Source: Oscillospiraceae bacterium (GTDB lineage Bacteria; Bacillota; Clostridia; UMGS1810). From it: 46,894 bases of DNA. Both the position numbers and the translations under genes were made by a program. Numbering within the stretch: the first letter of the stretch is position 1; the number at the start of each line of letters is the position of its first letter. Location: positions 1-46,894 of the forward strand of contig SVJM01000014.1 of the NCBI GenBank assembly GCA_015068975.1, written 5' to 3'. Positions 8,539-16,136 of the stretch are shown one piece after another. The notes under the pieces were generated by a model, which was given only the letters and a program-made list of their open reading frames with translations, was not told the DNA's origin and did not search any database.

Positions 8539-8854
8539 TCTTAGCTTTCTCTCTTACGTTTTCAAAAAGTTCGCTTGGGAGGATAAATAATCCTTTTGTT
8601 GCAACCAAATCTTCTCTTGCACATTCTGCATCCTCGTCAGAAAGCTTTGCATAATCAAAGTCAGCATTACCTGCTTCAATCTCACCCTCATTTATATAGT
8701 TTCTGAAGTTCTCAGAAATGTAGCGGTAGAAGAGCATACCAAGTACATACTGCTTAAAGTCCCAGCCGTCAACGCTACCTCTTAAATCATTTGCAATGCC
8801 CCATATAGTACGGTGCAGTTCTTCACGTTCCTGTTCTTTCTTTGTATCTATCAT
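8525..8854 (-). pseudogene. N-terminal remnant of type I methylase subunit HsdM
   Basis: A 109-residue frame that matches the HsdM N-terminal domain: EREELHRTIWGIANDLRGSV, DGWDFKQYVLGMLFYRYISENF, then KGLFILPSELFENVREKAKN. The SAM-binding and catalytic NPPF region (normally around residue 200 onward) is missing. The frame breaks at AKN, exactly where HsdR-like sequence begins in another frame. It keeps a good ribosome binding site (AAGGATG, 8 bases before ATG). Interpreted as one end of a large internal deletion that removed most of hsdM, hsdS and most of hsdR. Confidence 0.82.
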
Positions 8855-8905
8855 TTTATATCATCCTTCGTAATGTATTCTATCATTTGAGCTGTACCAT
8901 AAACC

Positions 8906-9511
8906 TCACAGTTTCTCAGTCTTAAATGCTGTATATCCTTCGTAATGATAGCTGTGGTCAATGCCTTTCATATATAAATCTCTGTCATCGATTTTATCTG
9001 TTAAAGCATTTTTTAAGACATACTTTATCTCAATATCCTTGATGGGACTTCTTTCCATAGCAAGGAGATAATCTTCTTTGTCAACCTTGCTCCAGTCAAC
9101 CACCATACCAAGTTCTTTCTTTAAGATAAGGTCAAGCCAAATACGTGTTGAACGTCCATTGCCTTCTCTGAATGGATGACAGATATTCATTTCCACATAT
9201 TTCTCAATGATTTCGTCAAATGTTGATTGTGGCATATTGCCAACGTGTTCCAATGCACTGTCAAGATACATTACAGGAGCAAAGCGGAAATCCCCCTTTG
9301 CAATATTAACATCTCTTACCACGCCTGCAAAGTCATATATTTCTTCAAACAGGTATTTGTGTATAAATGCAAGGGAAGAAAACTTACCCGCTTCAAGTCC
9401 AACAAGTAAACCCTTATCATAAAGCTCAATAGCTTTCTTCTTGCTGATTCTTTCTTCTTCCCGTGCAAGCTCTGCAGAGTCAGATATTCCAAGTTTATTT
9501 TCCAAAGCCAT
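8906..9511 (-). CDS. Fic-domain protein (putative AMP transferase)
   Basis: A 201-residue Fic/DOC protein with an intact active-site motif HPFREGNGRSTR (catalytic His, acidic and Gly-Asn-Gly-Arg residues) near residue 130. FRFAPVMYL upstream is the usual flap strand. Fic enzymes transfer AMP or other phosphate-containing groups to protein targets; some act as toxins or regulators. The start is the ATG at 9511 with CGGAGG 6-7 bases upstream, not the longer open frame. No separate antitoxin gene is seen. It is first in a short transcript with the hsdM and hsdR remnants; Fic genes are often found within hsd operons, so it was probably part of the same defence locus and outlived it. Confidence 0.87.
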   Translation of the reverse strand: MALENKLGISDSAELAREEERISKKKAIELYDKGLLVGLEAGKFSSLAFIHKYLFEEIYDFAGVVRDVNIAKGDFRFAPVMYLDSALEHVGNMPQSTFDEIIEKYVEMNICHPFREGNGRSTRIWLDLILKKELGMVVDWSKVDKEDYLLAMERSPIKDIEIKYVLKNALTDKIDDRDLYMKGIDHSYHYEGYTAFKTEKL

Positions 9512-9561
9512 AATAAACCTCCGTACTGTTATCATAGACAGACAATTTCTTCTATATTAAT

Positions 9562-9590
9562 ATTATAACATAACTCCCAATAAATATCAA
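9562..9590 (-). promoter_or_regulatory. Promoter of the fic-hsd remnant transcript
   Basis: TTGATA (complement of 9585-9590) and TATAAT (complement of 9562-9567) are 17 bases apart on the minus strand, about 50 bases before the fic start. Confidence 0.65.
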
Positions 9591-9609
9591 GAAAAGACCC
9601 CAGTTTACA

Positions 9610-9648
9610 AAGAAATAAAAATCCGGAACTGATATCATCAGCTCCGGA
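9610..9648 (-). terminator. Terminator of the microcompartment operon
   Basis: On the minus strand TCCGGA, then GCTGAT, pair with ATCAG and TCCGGA across a short loop (9622-9648), followed by TTTTTATTTCTTT. It lies just after the deoR stop and closes the 9.65-24 kb gene set. Confidence 0.8.
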
Positions 9649-9653
9649 ATCGT

Positions 9654-10415
9654 TTATACTTCTATTACTTTTACTTTTGCCTCTTTGAATATTGCATCAA
9701 AGCTTTTATCAAGACCTTTTTCTGTGATGAAATAGTCTATACCGTCAAACTCTGATAACTTGGCAAAGCCTATTCTTCCGATTTTTGACTTATCACATAT
9801 ATAGTACTTCACATCGGAATTTTTGATCATACACTGCTTGATACCACATTCCTGTTCATTGCTTTCCAAGATACCTGCATTTTCTGTGATACCTCTTGAA
9901 GAAAAGAATATCTTATTGGCAAAGAAGTTTTCAGTGATGGCTCTCTGTGCAAGATTTCCTACAAAGGACTGATTGTTGCTTACAAAACCTCCTACTCCGA
10001 TTACTCTTAGGTCAGGAAGTCCCGCAAGTTCGTTGACTACTCTTATTGAGTTTGTCACAACTGTGACACCCTTCATATTTTTAAGCTCTTTTGCCATATA
10101 AAATGTGGTGGTAGATGCATCAAGAAAAATCGTATCTCCCGATGCAATATATTTCACTGCTTCTTTGGCAAGTTTTACCTTGGAATCTACGTTAAGATTC
10201 TTTCTCTTTTCAAGGCTCATTTCGTGGTTGCTTTCATCAATTGGAATAGCACCGCCATGAGTCCTTAACAGAAGCTCCTGTTTCTCAAGCTTTTCAAGGT
10301 CTCGTCTGATGGTTTCTTCTGTAACATCAAGCTCCTGGCTTAATTTGCTTACCCATACAGCACCCTCATCCTTAAGAAGCTCAAGTATCTTCTTTTGTCT
10401 TTCAAGTGCAAACAT
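9654..10415 (-). CDS. DeoR-family transcriptional regulator
   Basis: A 253-residue DeoR/GlpR-type repressor. The N-terminal winged helix is clear (RQKKILELLKDEG, then VTEETIRRDLEKLEKQ, then LLRTHGGAI), and the C-terminal ribose-5-phosphate-isomerase-like sensor domain shows DTIFLDASTTTFYMAKEL and VTNSIRVVNEL. Proteins of this family bind a phosphorylated sugar or related intermediate and usually repress neighbouring catabolic genes. As last gene of the microcompartment operon, 42 bases after pduL with AAGGAG before its ATG, it most likely controls that operon. The effector could be fuculose-1-phosphate, rhamnulose-1-phosphate or lactaldehyde; the sequence does not tell. Confidence 0.9.
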   Translation of the reverse strand: MFALERQKKILELLKDEGAVWVSKLSQELDVTEETIRRDLEKLEKQELLLRTHGGAIPIDESNHEMSLEKRKNLNVDSKVKLAKEAVKYIASGDTIFLDASTTTFYMAKELKNMKGVTVVTNSIRVVNELAGLPDLRVIGVGGFVSNNQSFVGNLAQRAITENFFANKIFFSSRGITENAGILESNEQECGIKQCMIKNSDVKYYICDKSKIGRIGFAKLSEFDGIDYFITEKGLDKSFDAIFKEAKVKVIEV

Positions 10416-10457
10416 AGTTTGTTTTCTCCTTTTTTCAAGTTCCCTTTTTTGTAAAAA

Positions 10458-11102
10458 CTATTCACTCTTTTTGACAATACGGACAAAATCTCCGTTCTTT
10501 AACTGTGCAGAGTTGGCATCGTCTGTATCAATGTGCATTTCCACATTGAAATCATCTCTTACTCTCACCTGTACTTCATAAAACTTAGTAGGCTTGATTC
10601 CTTCCACTTCCACATCCACATAATCACCGTCAGATATGCCGTGTCTCTGAGCATAGTCAGGAGTTAAGTGAATGTGTCTGTTTGCAATAATTACACCTTC
10701 CTTAAGGTAAATACTACCCTTAGGGCCTACTACAACAAGCTTTTCTGAGCCTTCAATATTTCCTGAAGGTCTTACAGGTGGGCTTACCTTAAGAATAAAT
10801 GTATCTGTTCTGGAGATTTCTACCTGAGTATTCTTTCTTACAGGTCCGAGCACTCTTACCTTTTCTATAGCTTTTAGGGATGGGCCAACCAGTGTAACAC
10901 ATTCTTCTGCGGCATATTCTCTGCCCATAAGTGTTTTCTTTTTGGTAAGCTCATATCCCTTGCCGAAAAGGATGTCAAGGTCTTCTCTGGAAAGGTGTAT
11001 ATGTCTCTGTGAAACTCCGATTTTTATCTCTTCGTTTTTGTCATGATTATATTCTTTTAAAATCTGAGAAACTACCTTCTCAACTGTTTCTATATCATAC
11101 AT
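10458..11102 (-). CDS. pduL: Phosphate propanoyltransferase, microcompartment type
   Basis: A 214-residue PduL, which converts propionyl-CoA and phosphate to propionyl-phosphate and CoA inside the compartment, recycling CoA and yielding ATP later. The zinc-binding histidine motifs are intact (IGVSQRHIHLSREDL, ANRHIHLTPDYA, MHIDTDDAN). The first 20 residues (YDIETVEKVVSQILKEYN) form an amphipathic helix of the encapsulation-peptide type. Length is typical. It sits 18 bases after the BMC-T gene and ahead of deoR. It completes the oxidative branch with the aldehyde dehydrogenase at 11787. Confidence 0.95.
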   Translation of the reverse strand: MYDIETVEKVVSQILKEYNHDKNEEIKIGVSQRHIHLSREDLDILFGKGYELTKKKTLMGREYAAEECVTLVGPSLKAIEKVRVLGPVRKNTQVEISRTDTFILKVSPPVRPSGNIEGSEKLVVVGPKGSIYLKEGVIIANRHIHLTPDYAQRHGISDGDYVDVEVEGIKPTKFYEVQVRVRDDFNVEMHIDTDDANSAQLKNGDFVRIVKKSE

Positions 11103-11120
11103 AGCTTACGCCTCTTTTCA

Positions 11121-11771
11121 TTATTTGCCGATTGCTTCAAGATCGAAGAACTTAAGAAGCTCCTTGTGTGGTCTTGCGATTACTTCGTCTCCATAGACCT
11201 TACCAAACTTAGCTCCGTTTACCTTACCTGCTTCGATCGCCGCCTTTACTGCAGAAACTTCACCTGTAATTACAAGTGTTACAAGTCGTCCACCAAGTCT
11301 TTCTTCTGTATGTACAAGTCTTACCTCTGCGGCTTTGAGCATTGTATCAAGTGTTTCAACTGAGCAAACAAAGCCTTCTACTTCGATAATACCCAAAGCA
11401 CCTGAGAAATCTATTGAGGATGAGTTCACACCCTTCATGGTCTTTGGCATATTTTTGTTGAACTTATCCCTGTTGATATCGTTTAAGTAAGCCATTTTCT
11501 CACTTGAGTCCTCAGGACGTGGAATCACGTGAGATACAATAAACTTACCCTTGCCTTCTGCATATTCTTTTGCAGCTTCTATGGCACTATTCACACTGGA
11601 TACTGTACCTTCCACCTTTGCCACCATAATAAGGGGAACAGGAAATCCCGGATTGAAAGGACGGTTTCTGTCAAATGCGATAATCTTTACATCTGAAGTC
11701 TTAGCCATAAGATCTGCCGCATAAAGTGCTGTTGTAAAGCCGTATACTTCAATTAATCCTAATGCTTTCAT
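11121..11771 (-). CDS. Tandem BMC-domain shell trimer (BMC-T), long variant
   Basis: A 216-residue shell protein made of two BMC domains: residues 1-88 (KALGLIEVYGFTTALYAADLM) and about 124-210 (ALGIIEVEGFVCSVETLDTML), in normal, not permuted, order. They are joined by an unusually long linker of about 35 residues (EDSSEKMAYLNDINRDKF). The first domain also has a widened pore-side loop rich in Pro/Phe (FDRNRPFNPGFP) where a canonical BMC has a short turn. Such trimers form pseudohexameric shell tiles with a central pore. It is about 30 residues longer than the PduT-like protein at 13228 and lacks Cys at the equivalent of its Cys38. Role of the loop and linker is unknown. Confidence 0.9.
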   Translation of the reverse strand: MKALGLIEVYGFTTALYAADLMAKTSDVKIIAFDRNRPFNPGFPVPLIMVAKVEGTVSSVNSAIEAAKEYAEGKGKFIVSHVIPRPEDSSEKMAYLNDINRDKFNKNMPKTMKGVNSSSIDFSGALGIIEVEGFVCSVETLDTMLKAAEVRLVHTEERLGGRLVTLVITGEVSAVKAAIEAGKVNGAKFGKVYGDEVIARPHKELLKFFDLEAIGK

Positions 11772-11786
11772 CTATAGTCTCTCCTA

Positions 11787-13190
11787 TCACACAATGTGTA
11801 ATCCGTCTACAAGAACACATCTTCTCTGTCTTGTAAATGAATGTGCCGCTGTAAGGCCTTCGCCTGTAGGTCCTGCAATGGTAAATGTAGTATATCCTTC
11901 ACCGCCTGCACCTATACCTGCATAAGATGGCGCATTCTTTACAAAAATTGTTGTCTCAACTGCTCTTGCAAATGCTGTAAGATGGTCAACATTTTTGGAA
12001 TGGATATGGGCACTGTGACGGCATCCGTGTTCAGCCTTCACTGCAAGTTCGATAGCTTCTTCGATAGAGTCAACACGAACAATCGCAAGGATTGGCATCA
12101 TCATTTCTACCTGAACGAAAGGATGGTCTGCGTTTGTTTCGCAGATGATAAGTCTTATATCCTCATTTACATTGATACCGATAGCCTGTAAGAAAAGCTT
12201 TGCATCCTTTCCTACCCATTTTTTATTTATATCATATTTTCCATTTTTGTTTACCAGACAAAGGTCACGAAGCTTGTCAATATCTGCACCCTTAAGAAGA
12301 TATGCACCATTTGACTGCATTGTGGAAATAAGTCTGTCAGCAACATTTCTGTATACGAAACATTCCTTTTCAGCGATACATGGAAGATTGTTGTCAAAAC
12401 TTGCACCTGCCACAATATCCTTAGCTGCTTTCTCTACATTTGCTGTATCGTCAACAATTACAGGTGGGTTTCCTGCGCCTGCACCGATAGCCTTCTTGCC
12501 TGATGAAAGGAGAGCCTTAACAACTCCCGGACCGCCTGTTGCAACAAGCATTCTTACAATAGGTGAATTCATCATTTCGTCTGATGACTCCTTGGTAGGA
12601 TTCTTAACGGATACAACCAGATTTTCCGGTCCGCCTGCTTCAAGGATGGCTCTGTTTACAAGGTCTACTGCATAGTTTGCAGTTTCCTTTGCACCTGGAT
12701 GAGGATTGAATACCACACCATTACCGCCTGCAATCATACCCATTGAGTTACAGATTACTGTTTCTGATGGATTGGTTGAAGGAGTAATTGATCCGATTAC
12801 ACCATAAGGTGCCATCTCCACAAGTGTCATTCCGTTGTCCCCTGTCCATACACTTGGTTTAAGGTCTTCTGTACCCGGAGTCTTATTTGCAACAAGCTGA
12901 TGCTTGATGATCTTGTCGGATACTCTACCCATACCTGTTTCGGATACACCGAGCTTAGCAAGGTTTTCTGCTTCAGCCAGAGTAAGCTCTCTGATCTTTG
13001 AGATCATTTTTTCTCTCTGCTCCACAGAATACTTCTTAAACTCAATATATGCTTTGTTTACTGCATTAAGTGCATCTGTCATTGAATCAAACACACCAAG
13101 CTGATGTGTCTTCTTAACCAATGGAGCTGCATCTGCACCCATACTTCTGATAACATTTGCAACTATTTCGCTTATATATTTTTCTTCCAT
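11787..13190 (-). CDS. pduP: CoA-acylating propionaldehyde dehydrogenase
   Basis: A 467-residue aldehyde dehydrogenase of the PduP/EutE type: propanal + NAD + CoA to propionyl-CoA + NADH. The catalytic cysteine is Cys271 in FDNNLPCIAEKE, the nucleotide-binding part shows ITPSTNPSET and GGPGVVKALLSSGKKAIGAGAGN, and the C-terminus has GIGAGGEGYTTFTIAGPTGEG. Residues 1-18 (EEKYISEIVANVIRSMG) are an encapsulation-peptide-like helix followed by a short linker. It is placed between the two BMC-T genes in the operon. Substrate assigned as propanal from the propanediol dehydratase upstream; the family also accepts acetaldehyde. Confidence 0.94.
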   Translation of the reverse strand: MEEKYISEIVANVIRSMGADAAPLVKKTHQLGVFDSMTDALNAVNKAYIEFKKYSVEQREKMISKIRELTLAEAENLAKLGVSETGMGRVSDKIIKHQLVANKTPGTEDLKPSVWTGDNGMTLVEMAPYGVIGSITPSTNPSETVICNSMGMIAGGNGVVFNPHPGAKETANYAVDLVNRAILEAGGPENLVVSVKNPTKESSDEMMNSPIVRMLVATGGPGVVKALLSSGKKAIGAGAGNPPVIVDDTANVEKAAKDIVAGASFDNNLPCIAEKECFVYRNVADRLISTMQSNGAYLLKGADIDKLRDLCLVNKNGKYDINKKWVGKDAKLFLQAIGINVNEDIRLIICETNADHPFVQVEMMMPILAIVRVDSIEEAIELAVKAEHGCRHSAHIHSKNVDHLTAFARAVETTIFVKNAPSYAGIGAGGEGYTTFTIAGPTGEGLTAAHSFTRQRRCVLVDGLHIV

Positions 13191-13227
13191 AAGAGGAACC
13201 CTCTTTCTATATAAAATTATTTATTTT

Positions 13228-13776
13228 CTAAAGTATTGTTTTCCACAGTTTGCGGTCAGGTCTTGCTATAACGGAGCTGCCGATAACTGTAGCTTCGTCC
13301 TTAAGTGCTGCTTTTGCCTTTTCTATTGCCGCTTCTACAGCCGCAACCTCTCCTGTAAGGAGCATATATGACTTACCACACATACCCTTGGCAATTCTTA
13401 ATTCTATAAGCTTCACTATAGCCGTTTTTGCCGCAACATCTGCCGCAACAATGATTGATGCTGCAGAAAATGTCTCAAGCACTCCCAGAGCACCCACATC
13501 TCCGGGATCAGATGCACCATATATTGCAGGGAATATATCCTCATGAGGATTGCCAAGCACAAAGCTGTCTATAAGATTTGAACTGAATTTAGCTTTGGAT
13601 GCTTCCACTGCAGCTTTAACTGCACTAAGCTCACCGCTTATGAGTGCTATATATTTCCCGGGACATACTGTCTGGGCTTCTATGATATCCACATCAGCAG
13701 TCTTTACCATTGTATCTGCCGCCTGAATACCTATGGCTATGGTGGTATATTCAACCATTCCTATTGCTTTTCCCAT
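13228..13776 (-). CDS. pduT: PduT-like BMC-T shell protein with cluster-binding Cys38
   Basis: A 182-residue protein of two tandem BMC domains (1-85 and about 93-176). Cys38 in AQTVCPGKY is at exactly the position of the PduT cysteine that, in trimers of the Salmonella protein, holds one [4Fe-4S] cluster at the pore. The gene directly follows the PduS-like gene (13 bases), fitting a redox path through the shell: cluster in PduT, flavin/iron-sulfur protein PduS inside. Length matches PduT (184 in Salmonella). Confidence 0.93.
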   Translation of the reverse strand: MGKAIGMVEYTTIAIGIQAADTMVKTADVDIIEAQTVCPGKYIALISGELSAVKAAVEASKAKFSSNLIDSFVLGNPHEDIFPAIYGASDPGDVGALGVLETFSAASIIVAADVAAKTAIVKLIELRIAKGMCGKSYMLLTGEVAAVEAAIEKAKAALKDEATVIGSSVIARPDRKLWKTIL

Positions 13777-13789
13777 ATTTGTTTCCTCC

Positions 13790-15118
13790 TTAAATTGCAG
13801 AAATTGTCACATATTTGTCTGTGACCCTTTGCACTGTGCCGTCTATTGACGAATGATATGCCACTGACAGTGCCTTTGGATCATATTCTGCAATTACATC
13901 CCCTGCTTTCACATATTGTCCTTCCTTTACGGAAGCTACAGCAGGCTTACCTATATGCTGCGAAAGGGAAATCTTCACAGTGTCAGGTGTTACCTTCTTG
14001 TCAGTTATTTTTGCAGAAGTATTATATTTAGAAAGATCCAGTCTTTCTATAAGACGCTTCATCGGAACAAGTCTGTATTCTCTCTCAGAATGTACGTCTT
14101 CTGTAAGCTTTAATATTTCAGGCTTTAAGCCGTTTTGTCTTAATTCACTTTTGCAAAGTCCTATAAGTGTCTTTGGGCTTAAGCCCTGTGGACATGAGTA
14201 CAATTCACAAAGTCCGCACTGCGAACAATAAAATGTGTCAAGCACTGCCTTGGTTTCTGTCTTCTGATTTGCAACACACTTCATAAACTCAGAAGGGTTT
14301 ATGGGATGACCAAGAAGATGTCTTGAGCAAAGGTCTGTACAGCTCTTGCACTGACAGCACGTACTCATAGCTCTTTGCACACTTATTTTTGCATTTTGTT
14401 TTCTTTTCATCACTATATAGTGATCTTCAGGCATTACAAGTATTCCGTTGGTGGTTTTGGTCACCACATCTGACATACTTGATATATTTCCTGTCATAGG
14501 ACCACCTGATATGATTTCCACATCTTCTCTTTTAAGTCCGCCGGACAATTCTATAAGATGTGAAAACTTTGTGCCGATTGGCACGCAGTATGTATAAGGG
14601 TTATTTACCTCACCTGCAACTGTAACATACTTATGTGTCACGGATTTATTGTTGTACAATGCATTATACATATTAAGGACTGTTTCCACATTGTACACAA
14701 CGCACCCTACCTCAATAGGGATGCTTCCCGGAGGAACTACCCTGCCTGTGCTCTCATAGATTGTAACAACCTCATCACCGGCAGGATACATTTCCTTCAG
14801 AAGTTTAATTTTGCCTTTTGGATAATCTTTTATCACTTGGTTTACCGAAGATACAGCCCCTTTGTATGAGCCTTTCACCGCAACGATAAATTCCTTTGCT
14901 CCAAGTGATTCTGTGAGTATGTCAAGCATTGTGACAATCTCTTGGGCATAGATCTCAAGCAGTTGTCTGTGAAGCTTAAAAAGAGGCTCACACTCAGCAC
15001 AGTTTAAGATAATTATCTCTGCTTTTTCACTGAGCTTTGCATATGATGGAAAGCCCGCGCCACCGGCACCGACTATGCCATGTTTTTGGAGTATGTTTTT
15101 AAGTTCACCGATCTGCAT
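13790..15118 (-). CDS. pduS: PduS-like flavin/iron-sulfur electron-transfer protein
   Basis: A 442-residue RnfC-like protein. The N-terminal GIVGAGGAGFPSYAKL is the NADH/FMN-binding glycine-rich segment, the SLBB-type middle follows (GVNNPYTYCVPIGTKF region), and two four-cysteine ferredoxin motifs are near residues 250-310 (CCQCKSCTDLC and CSQCGLCELYSCPQ). In B12-dependent systems PduS reduces cobalamin. Here no cobalamin enzyme is present, so it more likely balances NADH or feeds electrons through PduT, possibly helping to reduce the activase clusters. The last two roles are inference. Confidence 0.92.
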   Translation of the reverse strand: MQIGELKNILQKHGIVGAGGAGFPSYAKLSEKAEIIILNCAECEPLFKLHRQLLEIYAQEIVTMLDILTESLGAKEFIVAVKGSYKGAVSSVNQVIKDYPKGKIKLLKEMYPAGDEVVTIYESTGRVVPPGSIPIEVGCVVYNVETVLNMYNALYNNKSVTHKYVTVAGEVNNPYTYCVPIGTKFSHLIELSGGLKREDVEIISGGPMTGNISSMSDVVTKTTNGILVMPEDHYIVMKRKQNAKISVQRAMSTCCQCKSCTDLCSRHLLGHPINPSEFMKCVANQKTETKAVLDTFYCSQCGLCELYSCPQGLSPKTLIGLCKSELRQNGLKPEILKLTEDVHSEREYRLVPMKRLIERLDLSKYNTSAKITDKKVTPDTVKISLSQHIGKPAVASVKEGQYVKAGDVIAEYDPKALSVAYHSSIDGTVQRVTDKYVTISAI

Positions 15119-15133
15119 ATCTTATCTCCAGAA

Positions 15134-15382
15134 TTATTTGTCAATTATACCCACAATTGCCGCATCAACAGGCACATTCTCTCCGATAGAAACCCTTGCG
15201 GCACTACCTAATGCTATAAGGACTTCCTCTCCGATACCTGCACCCACATTGTCAACGGCAACAATACGGGATAGCCCGGCATCCATTCCGGACACCGGTT
15301 CTACCACCATAAATTTACTGCCAATTAATTTTTCGTCCTTACGTGTTGATACAACACTTCCGACTACCTTTGCAATAATCAT
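15134..15382 (-). CDS. BMC-P vertex protein (EutN/CcmL family)
   Basis: An 82-residue pentamer-forming protein that caps shell vertices. The family pattern MIIAKVVGSVVSTRK, then GSKFMVVEPV, AVDNVGAGIGEEVLIALGSAAR and DAAIVGIID is complete. It lies 15 bases after pduS and 25 after the BMC-H stop, so it is inside the same transcript. Only one BMC-P gene is seen in the locus, whereas some propanediol compartments have two or three. Confidence 0.94.
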   Translation of the reverse strand: MIIAKVVGSVVSTRKDEKLIGSKFMVVEPVSGMDAGLSRIVAVDNVGAGIGEEVLIALGSAARVSIGENVPVDAAIVGIIDK

Positions 15383-15407
15383 AATAGTATCAATCCTTTG
15401 ACTTCAA

Positions 15408-15794
15408 TTATTTCAAAGCAGGAAGAATCTTTTCAACATCGCCATGAGGTCTTGGAATAACGTGTGTAGCGATGATTTCGCCAAGACGTGAAGATGAAGC
15501 CTGACCTGCTTCTACAGCAGCCTTAACTGCACCTACATCGCCTCTTACCATAACACTTACCAAGCCTGAACCGATTTTTTCTGTTCCTACCAATTCAACA
15601 TTTGCTGCTTTGAGCATTGCGTCTGCTGCTTCGATTGCTGCAACAAGACCTCTTGTTTCGATCATTCCTAATGCTTCCAATGACATTTTTTTGTCCTCCT
15701 TAGATTTTATTTCTTTTACTTCTTTAATTTCTTTTTCAACCTTTATTGGTTGTTTGGTAGCTTTTTTTGTTGTTGCTTTTTTTGGTGTTGCCAT
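15408..15794 (-). CDS. BMC-H shell protein with lysine-rich N-terminal extension
   Basis: The open frame codes 128 residues: a lysine-rich, probably extended or helical leader of 36 residues ([15 protein letters not shown], then [10 protein letters not shown]) and a standard 92-residue PduA/PduJ-type BMC domain ([23 protein letters not shown], pore loop GSG, HVIPRPH). Both possible starts have good ribosome binding sites: GAGGTG six bases before the long start at 15794, and AAGGAGG seven bases before an in-frame ATG at 15686 that gives the canonical short protein. The domain is close to that of the next gene (15814), suggesting tandem duplication. Whether one or both products are made is unresolved. 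Confidence 0.9.
   Translation of the reverse strand: MATPKKATTKKATKQPIKVEKEIKEVKEIKSKEDKKMSLEALGMIETRGLVAAIEAADAMLKAANVELVGTEKIGSGLVSVMVRGDVGAVKAAVEAGQASSSRLGEIIATHVIPRPHGDVEKILPALK
15694..15700 (-). promoter_or_regulatory. Internal ribosome binding site in the BMC-H gene
   Basis: AGGAGGA on the minus strand, seven bases before the ATG at 15686, lies inside the extension codons Ser-Lys-Glu-Asp-Lys-Lys. It would start a 92-residue BMC-H without the lysine-rich leader. Confidence 0.7.
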
Positions 15795-15813
15795 ACTTTA
15801 CACCTCTTCTTAC

Positions 15814-16089
15814 TTAAAACTTAGGCAGAATTTTTTCTACATCTGCATGTGGTCTTGGGATTACGTGTGTAGCGATGATTTCGCCAAGACGTGAAGCTGT
15901 AGCTGTGCCTGCTTCTACAGCAGCTTTAACTGCGCCTACATCGCCTCTTACCATAACACTTACCAAGCCTGAACCGATCTTTTCTGTACCAATCAATGTA
16001 ACCTCTGCTGCTTTTACCATAGCGTCAGCTGCTTCAACTGCTGCAGTAAGACCTCTTGTTTCGATCATTCCTAATGCTTCCTGTGCCAT
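15814..16089 (-). CDS. BMC-H shell protein (PduA/PduJ-like)
   Basis: A 91-residue single-domain BMC protein: [60 protein letters not shown], ending [17 protein letters not shown]. Hexamers of this class form the main facets, with a pore loop GSGL that passes propanediol and propanal. It differs from the C-terminal domain of the next gene at few positions, also at DNA level, which implies recent duplication or gene conversion. AGGAGG lies before its ATG; 47 bases separate it from the alcohol dehydrogenase stop. Confidence 0.96.
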   Translation of the reverse strand: MAQEALGMIETRGLTAAVEAADAMVKAAEVTLIGTEKIGSGLVSVMVRGDVGAVKAAVEAGTATASRLGEIIATHVIPRPHADVEKILPKF

Positions 16090-16136
16090 TTTTATTTCCT
16101 CCTAAATTAATAATTTATTATGTTTTATTTAAACAA

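Noticed and set aside
8525-8854. HsdM stub as a functional small anti-restriction protein
   Set aside because: Homology ends abruptly at the junction and the tail residues NACC are junction-made; nothing supports a new function.
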